From positions 1-38,091 of IMG/VR virus record IMGVR_UViG_3300014501_000010: a stretch of DNA of 38,091 nt; one strand, 5' to 3'. The notes beneath the pieces are model-generated. The model had not been told where the DNA came from and made no database searches. It saw only the letters and a list, made by a program, of their open reading frames with translations. The position numbers were made by a program, and so were the translations under genes. Of the stretch, positions 22,260 through 29,746 are shown one piece after another. Position 1 is the stretch's first letter, and every line of letters begins with the position of its first letter. Source of the DNA: a virus.

Positions 22260-23626
22260 TAGAAACCACCGCAGCCATATCCATTTCCAACGCCAACGCC
22301 AAAGCCTAGTTGTGTGCTATTAAAAGTTGTAATATTAGGTTGACCTATTTCCTCTACGGCCTGTCTTTCTAACACAAGCCCCTCTTGACGCGTAAAACCT
22401 TCCTTAAGGTTTTCTACACCTTCCATATCCTGACGATCCCTTAATATCTCAGAAGCCGCCCCATAAGCTATATACTGCGCCCATTGATTCAGTATCGGAT
22501 TGTCTGTAGTAGCCATGAATTGCGCCGGCGTTTGGAAAACCTCGACCTCGCATAAATAGACATTATCCGGGACCGGACGGATTGTTAACTCGTTATTCCA
22601 AAAAAGAAGGTTATACGGCCTCCCCACTTGATAAGTAGCAGCCCAGATATTGAGTTGGCTGCCGGCTTGCAATGGGACAGGGATAAGCAAATTTATTTGA
22701 GTCGTCACATAGTTCACGGTGCCACAATATTGTTGTGTCAATGAAAGTGGTGGCGACGGAATTGGCAATGGCGAAAGTGGTGGTATTGCTGGCTTCTGCT
22801 GGTTCAGTGAATTAAGATAGACATTATTGCCAACATTGTTTTGAGTGAGGAATAGGAGTTGTCCATTGGTTGTGTTGGAGCCAATTCCGTAGGCATTAAC
22901 AACTGCTCCGCCATCGTCAATAATCCGAACAGGATCTCCATTATCATCAATACCTCCAATGACAAGTTGGGTACTTAATATTCCGAAATTAGGTTGTGGA
23001 AATGGATTTTGATTATTCCCGAAAAGGGTAAATGAAAATGTATTGTTAGAAAACCATGAACCTCCTCCTGTGTATGCAGAAAATCCGGTATTATCAATTC
23101 CATTAAGAGTAAAGTTGTTTGCATCGATGACAGTGACAGTATATGTATTGCCATTGAGTTGGACCATTCCGCCGACATTGTTTATTGTAATGATGGATCC
23201 AGTTTGTAGTCCGTGGTTAGGGTCTACAATCTGAGTTGGGTTTGTCGGTTGAATAATATTTGTTATACTACCCCCTAATCCACCTTTCTGAAACTGTGTA
23301 GGATATCGAGGGTAAAGATTAAAAAGTTGATCCCTATTTTTAAAGAAATTCCCTTGAATTCCTTCAAAATAAACTGGGGCACGAAAGCCTTGTAAATTGT
23401 TGACGTCGACGGGGTATCGATCAACATTTGGGATCGTTAGAAATTTATAAACGCTGCGCTGCTGATCTATCTTGATTGCATAAGGGAAATCATTATTATA
23501 GAAAGTATTCACAGCCTGCTGAATGTCATTGCTACTTAGCGATGCTTCACTGGCAGAGGCGGTCAAATGCCTAACCTTCTTTTCTATGAAGGTGTAGGTC
23601 GAATCAGCTTGAGCAACGGAAGTCAT
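22259..23626 (-). CDS. Head-tail adaptor or tail tube candidate with FCCH-like insertion, 455 aa
   Basis: The N-terminal 85 residues (IQQAVNTFYNNDFPYAIKID then PNVDRYPVDVNN) and the C-terminal 110 residues (NQWAQYIAYGAASEILRDRQ) look like one domain interrupted by an insertion. The insertion at about 125-185 is an FCCH-like module: IITINNVGGMVQLNGNTYTV, then NNFTLNGIDNTGFSAYTGGG. A Pro-rich loop occurs at about 285-300. The C-terminus ends in a Gly-rich tail with Cys. Position just before the nozzle gene fits an adaptor, but no direct family match is claimed. Confidence 0.6.
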   Translation of the reverse strand: MTSVAQADSTYTFIEKKVRHLTASASEASLSSNDIQQAVNTFYNNDFPYAIKIDQQRSVYKFLTIPNVDRYPVDVNNLQGFRAPVYFEGIQGNFFKNRDQLFNLYPRYPTQFQKGGLGGSITNIIQPTNPTQIVDPNHGLQTGSIITINNVGGMVQLNGNTYTVTVIDANNFTLNGIDNTGFSAYTGGGSWFSNNTFSFTLFGNNQNPFPQPNFGILSTQLVIGGIDDNGDPVRIIDDGGAVVNAYGIGSNTTNGQLLFLTQNNVGNNVYLNSLNQQKPAIPPLSPLPIPSPPLSLTQQYCGTVNYVTTQINLLIPVPLQAGSQLNIWAATYQVGRPYNLLFWNNELTIRPVPDNVYLCEVEVFQTPAQFMATTDNPILNQWAQYIAYGAASEILRDRQDMEGVENLKEGFTRQEGLVLERQAVEEIGQPNITTFNSTQLGFGVGVGNGYGCGGF

Positions 23627-23654
23627 AAATTAATCCTTGTACAGCAGCTTTACA

Positions 23655-24089
23655 TTAGAAACCGGCAGCCACAAATTTGTGAAGCCACTCGCCTTCTTCG
23701 TCTTTGTCAAGAGGCGATTCATCTTTACGCAAAGCTTGCCCATCAACGCTGACTAATCCGGATCTTTTGGGTATATGCTTTGTTGCGTCATTGACTTCTT
23801 TGACAAGACCCAGTGGTACTTTGTATGTTTTGCCGGGAATGAAATGCCAGATCTGTATAGGGTCACCTGCATAACGACAATATGGCTTTGTGAGGCGCTC
23901 ATGCCGACCACGGGAGTTCATGTATTCAGCCTCAACTATTTTGGAGTCTTCCTTTCTCTGGGCTTCCAGCTCTTTCTTATGTTCTGGTTTGAATGTCTTA
24001 AAATCATCGTTAGGAACGCTATTGGTAAGTGTATTAATCAAGCCGTGAAGTTCACCGCCTGCTGTGGACATCATCATTGAAGCTGTCAT
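23655..24089 (-). CDS. Hypothetical head protein, 144 aa
   Basis: AGGA lies about 8 bases before the ATG. The product is mixed alpha/beta and charged: a Lys/Glu helix (EHKKELEAQRKEDSKIVEAE) then a compact segment YCRYAGDPIQIWHFIPGKTY leading to EVNDATKHIPKRSGL. The 'F.PGKTY.VP..LV...N' phrase is seen in head-completion-type phage proteins. It lies between two FCCH-bearing virion genes. Function inferred from place only. Confidence 0.6.
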   Translation of the reverse strand: MTASMMMSTAGGELHGLINTLTNSVPNDDFKTFKPEHKKELEAQRKEDSKIVEAEYMNSRGRHERLTKPYCRYAGDPIQIWHFIPGKTYKVPLGLVKEVNDATKHIPKRSGLVSVDGQALRKDESPLDKDEEGEWLHKFVAAGF

Positions 24090-24090
24090 G

Positions 24091-24480
24091 TTAATTTCCT
24101 ATGTTATTGAGGCTCTGGAAAGGAACCTCGTTTGTTTGATTGTTATATTGCAAATTCCTTGAGCCATTGGGGGCTATAGTTGCCGGTTGTTCAACATTTC
24201 CCGAAGGCACCACAAAAGGATCAAACAAAGAGGAGTCAATATTGAGAGTAAAATTTGATCCATTAATAGCTGTAATTGTCCCAATCAGGTTATTGGCCTG
24301 ATACATTCTATAAGTTTGAGGAACCATCAATCTAATGGCCATACCAACAATGTAGGTATTAGCCTCTGTGGACGCGTTTTGTATTGCCACCCCTACCACC
24401 ATAGGGGATGACTGCGAAATGCTCGTAATAGCCAAGCTAGAGGGTATCTGGATAACTGGAGGTAAATACTGATTGACCAT
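24091..24480 (-). CDS. Virion protein with FCCH-like domain, 129 aa
   Basis: Residues about 45-95 carry the FCCH-like pattern shared with the protein at 24560..25621: AIRLMVPQTYRMYQANNLIG then ITAINGSNFTLNIDSSLFDPF. A polar Asn/Gln-rich tail follows. The start at 24480 (GGAG 4 bases upstream) is just past the terminator hairpin; an in-frame ATG at 24507 lies inside that hairpin and is rejected. Probably a small structural or decoration protein. Confidence 0.65.
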   Translation of the reverse strand: MVNQYLPPVIQIPSSLAITSISQSSPMVVGVAIQNASTEANTYIVGMAIRLMVPQTYRMYQANNLIGTITAINGSNFTLNIDSSLFDPFVVPSGNVEQPATIAPNGSRNLQYNNQTNEVPFQSLNNIGN

Positions 24481-24489
24481 GTTTCTCCA

Positions 24490-24521
24490 ATAAAAGGAGA
24501 GAGACAATATGTCTCTCTCCT
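24490..24521 (-). terminator. Rho-independent terminator after the capsid unit
   Basis: AGGAGAGAGACA (24495..24506) pairs perfectly with TGTCTCTCTCCT (24510..24521): a 12-bp stem with a 3-base loop. On the minus strand it is followed by TTTATT. It separates the capsid/decoration pair from the head-tail genes, so it probably raises capsid output relative to the genes beyond, with partial read-through. Confidence 0.85.
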
Positions 24522-24559
24522 ATGTGTTTACCATTTTCCCAGCGTCGGGAATATTGTCG

Positions 24560-25621
24560 TTAACTTGGGACTGGCGCGTTGATCGTTCCTGTTTCCATTT
24601 TAAATGCCTGCCAAATAATCACATCTCCTGTCTGACCACCCGGAGCATATTGACCCGCAGCAACCAACATGCAAGGTACAAAAATACCTGATCTGAAAGG
24701 TGCTTGAGTGAAATTGTAACCAGTAGTCACGTTAGTGATTGGATTAAATGTTGTTGCTTGACCAGCAGGTGCACAAGTCGCAAACAACTGAGTTGTTGGC
24801 GATCCGGAACTTGCAGGCAATGCAAAAGCAGTATAATTGGTAGTGTCGATATTGATCGTAAAGTTATACGCATCAACAATCGAAGCAACTATAATCGGCT
24901 TGCTGGATGTCTGGTAGAAGTTATTGAGTTGAACCATTCCATAAGAAGCTGGGACGGTGAACTCTAGTTTCTGACCAACAAACGCTTCATTTGCTTGTGA
25001 AGTTGTTACTTGCGCTCCTACAGCATTGGTTACTGCTGTGATTTGGAACGAAGGCGGCGCCACTGGAGTTGTGATACCAATCGGATTTTGAGTGATACGA
25101 CGTACCAGGAACGATGTCGCTGATGTTGCAAATGCTGACGAATTCAAACCAAGCAGTGTAAAGGAAGACCCTGACACGCTTGAGATTGTGAATGTCATAC
25201 CGCTAATCTGTTCCATTCCTACGGCGTTATAGATGATGACTTGGTCACCATTGCTATAGGTATTTGTAACGGATGCGACGGCAGCACTTGCCTTTGTGAT
25301 GGTAGTACCTGTCAAAGCTGCCTGTGGATCAGGAAACTTTGTAATATAGGTAAAACCAGCAGCTGGGTTAGAAGAAGCATTCAAAAAGTTGTCTACAATA
25401 ACGCTTGTAGATCCAGCTTTTCCCCATCTGATACCATCATTGTTTGCAGTAATACCACCACCAAACCACTCACCCATGAATGCACCTGTTGGAGCATTGG
25501 CGATAGCTTTGGTATAGTTATACGTTTTAAAATAATCAGCACCACTTGGAAGTGGGATGATCTGTGCAGCAGCCGTGGCTGGCTGAGTAAAAGTACCCTG
25601 AGTAATTAGTGTAAAAGCCAT
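24560..25621 (-). CDS. Capsid decoration/structural protein with two FCCH-like modules, 353 aa
   Basis: AAGGAG is 9 bases before the ATG. The product is all-beta, with two copies of an FCCH-like module: about 118-170 (GDQVIIYNAVGMEQISGMTF then SGSSFTLLGLNSSAF) and about 220-275 (FTVPASYGMVQLNNFYQTSS then DAYNFTINIDTTNYTAF). It follows the major capsid gene by 13 bases and shares its promoter and terminator, so it is made in similar amounts. A decoration or major accessory head protein is the simplest reading. The C-terminus (GQTGDVIIWQAFKME) is a compact strand pair. Confidence 0.7.
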   Translation of the reverse strand: MAFTLITQGTFTQPATAAAQIIPLPSGADYFKTYNYTKAIANAPTGAFMGEWFGGGITANNDGIRWGKAGSTSVIVDNFLNASSNPAAGFTYITKFPDPQAALTGTTITKASAAVASVTNTYSNGDQVIIYNAVGMEQISGMTFTISSVSGSSFTLLGLNSSAFATSATSFLVRRITQNPIGITTPVAPPSFQITAVTNAVGAQVTTSQANEAFVGQKLEFTVPASYGMVQLNNFYQTSSKPIIVASIVDAYNFTINIDTTNYTAFALPASSGSPTTQLFATCAPAGQATTFNPITNVTTGYNFTQAPFRSGIFVPCMLVAAGQYAPGGQTGDVIIWQAFKMETGTINAPVPS

Positions 25622-25634
25622 GATAAATATCTCC

Positions 25635-26821
25635 TTATGACGGTTGGAAGGTTGTTACATTCAGACCGCTAATCCAGTTTTGATTTGTGATGGCTCTCGC
25701 AATCGCAAATTTGGCATAGAGTTGGCTGTTTTGAGCGACACTTGATACAACCCAAGGTGGGCGATATCCAATGACGGCGGTAAAGTTGTTTTGCTCAATT
25801 TTTGCAGCAGCTTCCAGACCGTACATTGGAATCGTATAGATCGTATTGCCCTTAAGCGAGATCCCTGGTGTCTTTGCAGCCTTAGAGGATACAAAGAAAC
25901 GGAAACGGCTAATGGAGCAATATTCCTCTGGACGAATACCTTCTTGTGTTGGGTATGCTGATTTCAGCAATACGCCTTGGACTTTCTGAAGGTCTGCCGA
26001 AAGGTTTGTGTTGCAAAGCGCAATAAACGCATCACGAACACCACCAGTCGCAAACTTCAAAGTTGCTTCGAGGCTTGTTAGCATTGAACGTGCGTCATTG
26101 CCCAACAAAATGTTTTCAATGTTGTTCACATCGTTCAAACTTATGTTACTAGGCTGGTCGCCATTCAGGCCGCCAGTCGCATTGATATAAGATCATTTCT
26201 GTTACTTTTATGACCTGGTTTCCCAGGCGGGGCAACCTCTTCGGATCACCCTCACCATATCTCTATGGTGTTCAGACTATCGCACCCCCTTTCGGGGTCT
26301 TCTCACTTAGTCGTTCACGGTGGCTTTCGCCTTCCGCCCTGTCTTCCGTCTGCTTAAGCAGCGAGGAGTTCCAAGTCAATCAGAGAAGATTTAACGTCCG
26401 CATCACATTTTACGGACGAAGAGAATAGATCGCGCATTAGGAGATCTTCTTTTTCACGAAGCCACTGGCCCAAGAGCGCAGTAAATTTCGTAAGAGTCTT
26501 GCTGTTTTCCCACAAGACGACTTGTTCGTTTGTAACGATAGATTTAGCGTAGATTTCCATTGTCGCGTCGATATCGGTACGAACAGGAACTTCAGAAGCT
26601 GGATCGATACCTGAACCATCAAGTTGACCGCCTTCAGTGGACAAGCGTTCGAAACGTGACATACGGGTAGTTTTGCCGATGTAGCTTTCTGCGTGGTGTA
26701 GGTCAACCCCAAATGAGTGGATGAGATTGAACATTGGTGTGGACAATAGGTCTTCCGATGCCTGTACAGGCAATTCGGGAGCCATATTTTGGATGCTAGT
26801 AATACCAGTCGAAAATGACAT
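25635..26821 (-). CDS. Major capsid protein (N4 gp56-like), split by a group I intron; coding join 26821..26412 + 26193..25635
   Basis: The mature message would encode 322 aa: exon 1 is 410 nt (136 codons plus GT), exon 2 is 559 nt (A plus the rest), together exactly 323 codons with stop. Exon 1 carries ESYIGKTTRMSRFERL and PVRTDIDATMEIYAKSIVTN, exon 2 SYINATGGLNGD, NIENILLGNDARSMLTSL and the C-terminal KGNTIYTIPMYGLEAA. The order and phrases match N4 gp56-type HK97-fold capsids, in which the TGG segment follows directly on the MRDL helix, as it does here only after splicing. Without splicing, translation stops at a TAA in the intron (26354) and gives a 155-aa fragment. AAAGAGG 5 bases before the ATG lies within a hairpin. 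Confidence 0.88.
26194..26411 (-). other. Group I self-splicing intron, 218 nt, in the major capsid gene
   Basis: P1: exon end CGTCCGT pairs with intron GCGGACG (26404..26396 region), the last pair being the required U-G wobble. P10: exon 2 start ATC pairs with GAT just 5' of that guide. P3: TCTTCTC with GAGAAGA. P7: GACTA with TAGTC. P8: ACCCC-GAAAG-GGGGT. P9: CACCAT/ATGGTG. Further hairpins are CTGC-TTAA-GCAG, GGC-GAAA-GCC and CCTGG-GAAA-CCAGG. The last intron base is G. The order of elements is the canonical one. There is no open frame for a homing endonuclease, so it is a minimal ribozyme. Confidence 0.88.
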
Positions 26822-26825
26822 GATA

Positions 26826-26878
26826 GCCTCTTTAAAATAAGTTAAAAAAAATCGCTTTTTTACTTACGTTAAAGAGGC
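26826..26878 (-). promoter_or_regulatory. Long hairpin enclosing the capsid ribosome-binding site
   Basis: GCCTCTTTAA and TTAAAGAGGC (plus 26826..26835 and 26869..26878) form a perfect 10-bp stem. Inside it TAAGT/ACTTA and an A6/T6 tract extend the stem to about 20 pairs around a GCGA-like loop. On the minus strand the 3' arm contains AAAGAGG, the ribosome-binding site of the capsid gene. When folded, it would hide that site. Confidence 0.65.
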
Positions 26879-26922
26879 GTAGGCTCTGTGCTTAGGCGCG
26901 ACCTATGCTTTGCGCTAGACCC

Positions 26923-26951
26923 AATCTAACTAGTCAAATATTTATTGACAA
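26923..26951 (-). promoter_or_regulatory. Candidate promoter for the capsid unit
   Basis: On the minus strand, TTGTCA (26946..26951) is 17 bases from TAGATT (26923..26928). It lies just past the stop of the gene before it and about 100 bases upstream of the capsid start, which leaves room for the hairpin leader. With the terminator at 24490..24521 it would define a separate capsid transcript. Confidence 0.55.
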
Positions 26952-27160
26952 CTGCTTTTGTATTTAATATTTACAATTTCAGATGCCATCTCGCTTAATG
27001 CACGTGATAGATTAAAAGGATTTTCCAAATGCAAAGGTAAGTCAGATCCTGGATAACTTTTTTTGAAAGATTCAATATTATTTTTTTGCATTTCATCTAA
27101 ATCATCAGCATGTTTGGCAAACGTTAATACCAGATCTTCTATCAAATAGCTCGTCTCCAT
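26942..27160 (-). CDS. Hypothetical helical protein, 72 aa
   Basis: The ATG overlaps the stop of the scaffold-like gene (TAATG). The product is helical and acidic at first (LIEDLVLTFAKHADDLDEMQ), then a short Pro/Gly loop and a second helix (LSRALSEMASEIVNI). Its place between scaffold and capsid suggests a head-assembly accessory. No family recognised. Confidence 0.65.
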   Translation of the reverse strand: METSYLIEDLVLTFAKHADDLDEMQKNNIESFKKSYPGSDLPLHLENPFNLSRALSEMASEIVNIKYKSSCQ

Positions 27161-27945
27161 TAGCCCACCCCTTTAAGGATACGTTGCATTCTGGCCCAAT
27201 TTTCGGCGCGTTTGTCTTCAGTTAATCTATGACTTCCGACAGCCTCTCCCGGCTGAGTGATACTAGCGCTCGACATTGACCTTGGTTTGTTTTGGTTGGC
27301 CTCTGCTTTTGCTGCGTCCTTTTTTGCCGATGCGCTGTTGGGGACTAGCTTCTTTATCACTTTGTAAATGTCGGACCATTTGTCAAACCCATCTGGCAGT
27401 CTCTGCATTGCTCTGCTAATATCTTGGTAGTGAAAGTCTAGATAGTCCAGGTTTTCCTGAGATATCGTTTGGTGGAAATCATTATACGTGCTTACTAATC
27501 GCTGGGGATATTCCTGTTGCTCTCTCAGAATGCGTTGCTGTTCTGCCTGTGCTTCCCGCGCAGTAATAGCTGCTTGCACCTTTTTCTCTATACGCTCATC
27601 TTCTGTTTCTGCTTCGGGATAGTGATCGGTTCCTCCTCCAGAAACTTGCGTGAAATTGGCAGGTTTTTGATTTGCAAATGCTGCTTCCATTGCTGCTTTT
27701 AAAGCGTTAGCTTCTGCTTCTTTTTCCGCAGCCATTTTTTGTGCTGCTTCTTTTTCTGCCCTATCTTGTTTTCTAGCTTCCCTAAAGGCTCTCCAATTTG
27801 GGTCTTCTGTTTCTGCTTCGGGTGCTTTATTTTCGGGAGGTTTTTGTGCTAAAGATACATCAGGTTTTTTTTGCGCTAGAGATACATCAACTTTGTCTTG
27901 AGGTAAAGTCGCTTCTGTTTTATTTTCTGCTGTAACACTTGTCAT
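27160..27945 (-). CDS. Scaffolding protein candidate, 261 aa
   Basis: A highly charged, mainly helical protein. It has an N-terminal disordered Pro/Lys/Glu part with a repeated VSLAQK(K)PDVSLAQK phrase (about 20-35), a long Ala/Glu/Lys coiled coil (about 50-90), a second (about 115-150), and a basic C-terminal helix ENWARMQRILKG. No Cys. Composition, length and its position between portal and capsid genes are those of phage scaffolds, whose basic C-terminal helix binds the coat protein. Scaffold sequences diverge quickly, so the call rests on these traits. Confidence 0.65.
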   Translation of the reverse strand: MTSVTAENKTEATLPQDKVDVSLAQKKPDVSLAQKPPENKAPEAETEDPNWRAFREARKQDRAEKEAAQKMAAEKEAEANALKAAMEAAFANQKPANFTQVSGGGTDHYPEAETEDERIEKKVQAAITAREAQAEQQRILREQQEYPQRLVSTYNDFHQTISQENLDYLDFHYQDISRAMQRLPDGFDKWSDIYKVIKKLVPNSASAKKDAAKAEANQNKPRSMSSASITQPGEAVGSHRLTEDKRAENWARMQRILKGVG

Positions 27946-27958
27946 ATTGGAGTTCCTT

Positions 27959-28276
27959 ATGGTTGTTAATGATAAATTAATTGAAGATCCCGATATTGTA
28001 AATAATAAAATTGAATACGATCGGCAAATGAAGGAGATTCAGGAACAGATAGTTAAAAAATTTAAGGACTATAGAAATACCATAAATTATATGGCAGCGG
28101 ATGCACCAATTGAGACACTATGTTTAGCGCCGGCAATTGAAAAAGCACTACTTGATCACGGCTTGCTCAGAATCTATGATCTTCTCGATTGCGACCTTAC
28201 TAAAGTCAAAAGGCTCGGAGTACGTAGAATCGATCTCCTTACAACCAGCTTGAATCAGTTCTTCTCGATGCTTTAG
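27959..28276 (+). CDS. Protein with RNA polymerase alpha-CTD-like helix-hairpin-helix, 105 aa, antisense in the late block
   Basis: A plus-strand gene within the leftward late block. GGAG is 6 bases before the ATG at 27959. The C-terminal 55 residues follow the alpha-CTD pattern: APIETLCLAPAIEKALLDHG, then LLRIYDLLDCDLTKVKRLG and RRIDLLTTSLNQF. The N-terminus is a charged helix. Its 3' end overlaps the converging gene 28148..28795 by 129 bases, and its start is 13 bases from the scaffold-like gene start. It may bind DNA or touch transcription; this is inferred from the fold pattern only. Confidence 0.6.
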   Translation: MVVNDKLIEDPDIVNNKIEYDRQMKEIQEQIVKKFKDYRNTINYMAADAPIETLCLAPAIEKALLDHGLLRIYDLLDCDLTKVKRLGVRRIDLLTTSLNQFFSML

Positions 28277-28795
28277 AAAATATTCGTGTTCCGATGGCAT
28301 ATCTATCTTTTGATCTGCGCGAACATACTTCCAAAAGTAAAAGGGATCAGAATTGAAAAACTTCTTAGAAACTTTATCATATTTCCATCCTTTATAAAAG
28401 GCGTCTGACCATGCTTTCATTGTTTTATAGCGTTTATCTACTGTGGTCAATTCGTGTAGCTCAGCCATTGCCATATCGGATGGGAGTATCCATAGCCTAT
28501 GTGTTATGGCATCTTTTGCTTTGTTATACAGGAATACAGATTGGTTGGGTCTGGGTTTAGGCAGGTATGGCCATGCGTAGAATTTACGTCGCATTAGATT
28601 GGTGATTAAGGGGTCTTTTGAAATGAGCATCACAATGCAGAATTCATTTTCATTGATGATGGTTTTGTGATTCTCAATGCATTTACGAAGTTGTGGCATA
28701 ATTTCGTCGGCTAGGGCGTGTCCCACTTCCAAGGCATCATATTTTGTTTTGTCTGCAAAAGCTTTCTTAGATAGTTCACCAGCAGACTTTCTCAT
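28148..28795 (-). CDS. Hypothetical protein, 215 aa
   Basis: I do not recognise this protein. The N-terminus (about 1-50) is helical and basic; a central segment FYAWPYLPKPRPNQSVFLYN then HRLWILPSDMAMAEL is rich in aromatic residues and Pro; the C-terminus (about 120-215) is helical with many Lys and Tyr. The start overlaps the gene before it (ATGA). Its last 43 codons lie opposite the alpha-CTD-like gene. Similar-sized proteins near the portal of other podophages suggest a head-related or packaging-accessory role, not demonstrated here. Confidence 0.7.
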   Translation of the reverse strand: MRKSAGELSKKAFADKTKYDALEVGHALADEIMPQLRKCIENHKTIINENEFCIVMLISKDPLITNLMRRKFYAWPYLPKPRPNQSVFLYNKAKDAITHRLWILPSDMAMAELHELTTVDKRYKTMKAWSDAFYKGWKYDKVSKKFFNSDPFYFWKYVRADQKIDMPSEHEYFLKHREELIQAGCKEIDSTYSEPFDFSKVAIEKIIDSEQAVIK

Positions 28796-28983
28796 GATTT
28801 TGAAAACACTTTTTTAATAGTTACATCAACTTCAGGATTATATTCTCTTGAGATTTCATATATACCATCTTCACATTCAATATGCATAAAATCTTCAAAA
28901 ATGCTTACTTGAAGTATGGAAGATGGAAGTTCAATGAATCCAAAATGAGTGTTTATGGTTTTACCCATTGGAAGTTTTGTCAT
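28792..28983 (-). CDS. Hypothetical protein, 63 aa
   Basis: Overlaps both neighbours by ATGA. Predicted as a small beta sheet (INTHFGFIELPSSILQVSIF, then FMHIECEDGIYEISREY) with a basic end. It is similar in size and strand pattern to the gene just upstream (28980..29243), so they may act together. Family unknown. Confidence 0.65.
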   Translation of the reverse strand: MTKLPMGKTINTHFGFIELPSSILQVSIFEDFMHIECEDGIYEISREYNPEVDVTIKKVFSKS

Positions 28984-29243
28984 TTAAATTTTATCCCAAG
29001 CGTTGCTGGCTGACCATTCTCTGCTGGTCTAAAAATCATTTGAAAGTCTTCATGAAACGATAGTGGATTAAAGCATCTACGAAGATGTTCGAAATATTTA
29101 TCAATCAACTTTTCGGATATTTCTGTGAATGTTTCATCCTGAATAGTAAATTCTAAAGGTTTATCTAAAACCACGCCTGCATAAAACCATTCTGATGGGT
29201 ATTCGAAACGATGAACTTCTCCATCCAAGATATACTCTTCCAT
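28980..29243 (-). CDS. Hypothetical protein, 87 aa
   Basis: AGGA is about 9 bases before the ATG at 29243; a TTG one codon upstream is less likely. The product has an N-terminal beta hairpin (YILDGEVHRFEYP), an acidic helix (FTEISEKLIDKYFEHLRRC) and a C-terminal strand pair ending TLGIKFK. Stop overlaps the next start. No family recognised. Confidence 0.65.
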   Translation of the reverse strand: MEEYILDGEVHRFEYPSEWFYAGVVLDKPLEFTIQDETFTEISEKLIDKYFEHLRRCFNPLSFHEDFQMIFRPAENGQPATLGIKFK

Positions 29244-29270
29244 CAAACCAATCCTGCCAAGTAGTTCTTT

Positions 29271-29537
29271 TTATACTTTCGCCATTGCTGTTTTGTTGGA
29301 TTTGGCAGGAACTTTTTTATGCTTTCCTTTAGGGCTTTTACTCTTGTCTTTCGCATTTACTTTTCCTAAAAGTTCTTCACTAATACCTGAACGTTTTTTA
29401 TTAAAATCAACTTCTTCATTTACAAGTTTTTGTATTTCTGGGGGAATAGGAGGCGCTTTGATGGGATAAAAATCCTCTGGGGATTTTTCCCTTTTCTCAT
29501 CTCTTTCTCTTGGCGGATCGCTAAGGTGATACTTCAA
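29271..29537 (-). CDS. Hypothetical basic, Pro-rich protein, 88 aa
   Basis: A TTG start overlaps the stop of the gene before it (CATTGA). The N-terminal half is Pro/Glu-rich (DPPRERDEKREKSPEDF then APPIPPEIQKLVNEE), and the C-terminal half is a Lys-rich tail (KSKSPKGKHKKVPAKSNKTA). It is probably disordered. Location near the portal suggests a DNA-contacting or packaging-associated role, not shown. Confidence 0.6.
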   Translation of the reverse strand: MKYHLSDPPRERDEKREKSPEDFYPIKAPPIPPEIQKLVNEEVDFNKKRSGISEELLGKVNAKDKSKSPKGKHKKVPAKSNKTAMAKV

Positions 29538-29746
29538 TGGTCACACTCATTAGTCTTAGGATATACTGTAGGGCGATGTCGGCCGGCTCGTGGGTTGAAT
29601 GCGCCATAGCCATCGTCGGATCCTTCTGGTGTTAAATCTCTGTTAACTTCCCATTGCTTATTTGGAACGGCTTCCCCCCATCCTTTCGGAATGACGTCTG
29701 CAGTTACATCCTTAGAATAATCAGGGGCGTGGTGTTTTTTTGACAT
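29534..29746 (-). CDS. Hypothetical protein, 70 aa
   Basis: A hydrophilic protein with no predicted membrane segment: DYSKDVTADVIPKGWGEAVP, WEVNRDLTPEGSDDGYG, and a C-terminal His/Cys end. It begins just after three 10-bp direct repeats (29747..29776), part of which supplies AGG before the ATG. Family unknown. Confidence 0.65.
   Translation of the reverse strand: MSKKHHAPDYSKDVTADVIPKGWGEAVPNKQWEVNRDLTPEGSDDGYGAFNPRAGRHRPTVYPKTNECDH

Noticed and set aside
25635-26821. Two separate capsid genes, or a frameshifted capsid pseudogene
   Set aside because: Neither half is a complete capsid. The gap shows group I pairing elements and its exact removal restores one frame, which a frameshift or stop mutation would not explain.
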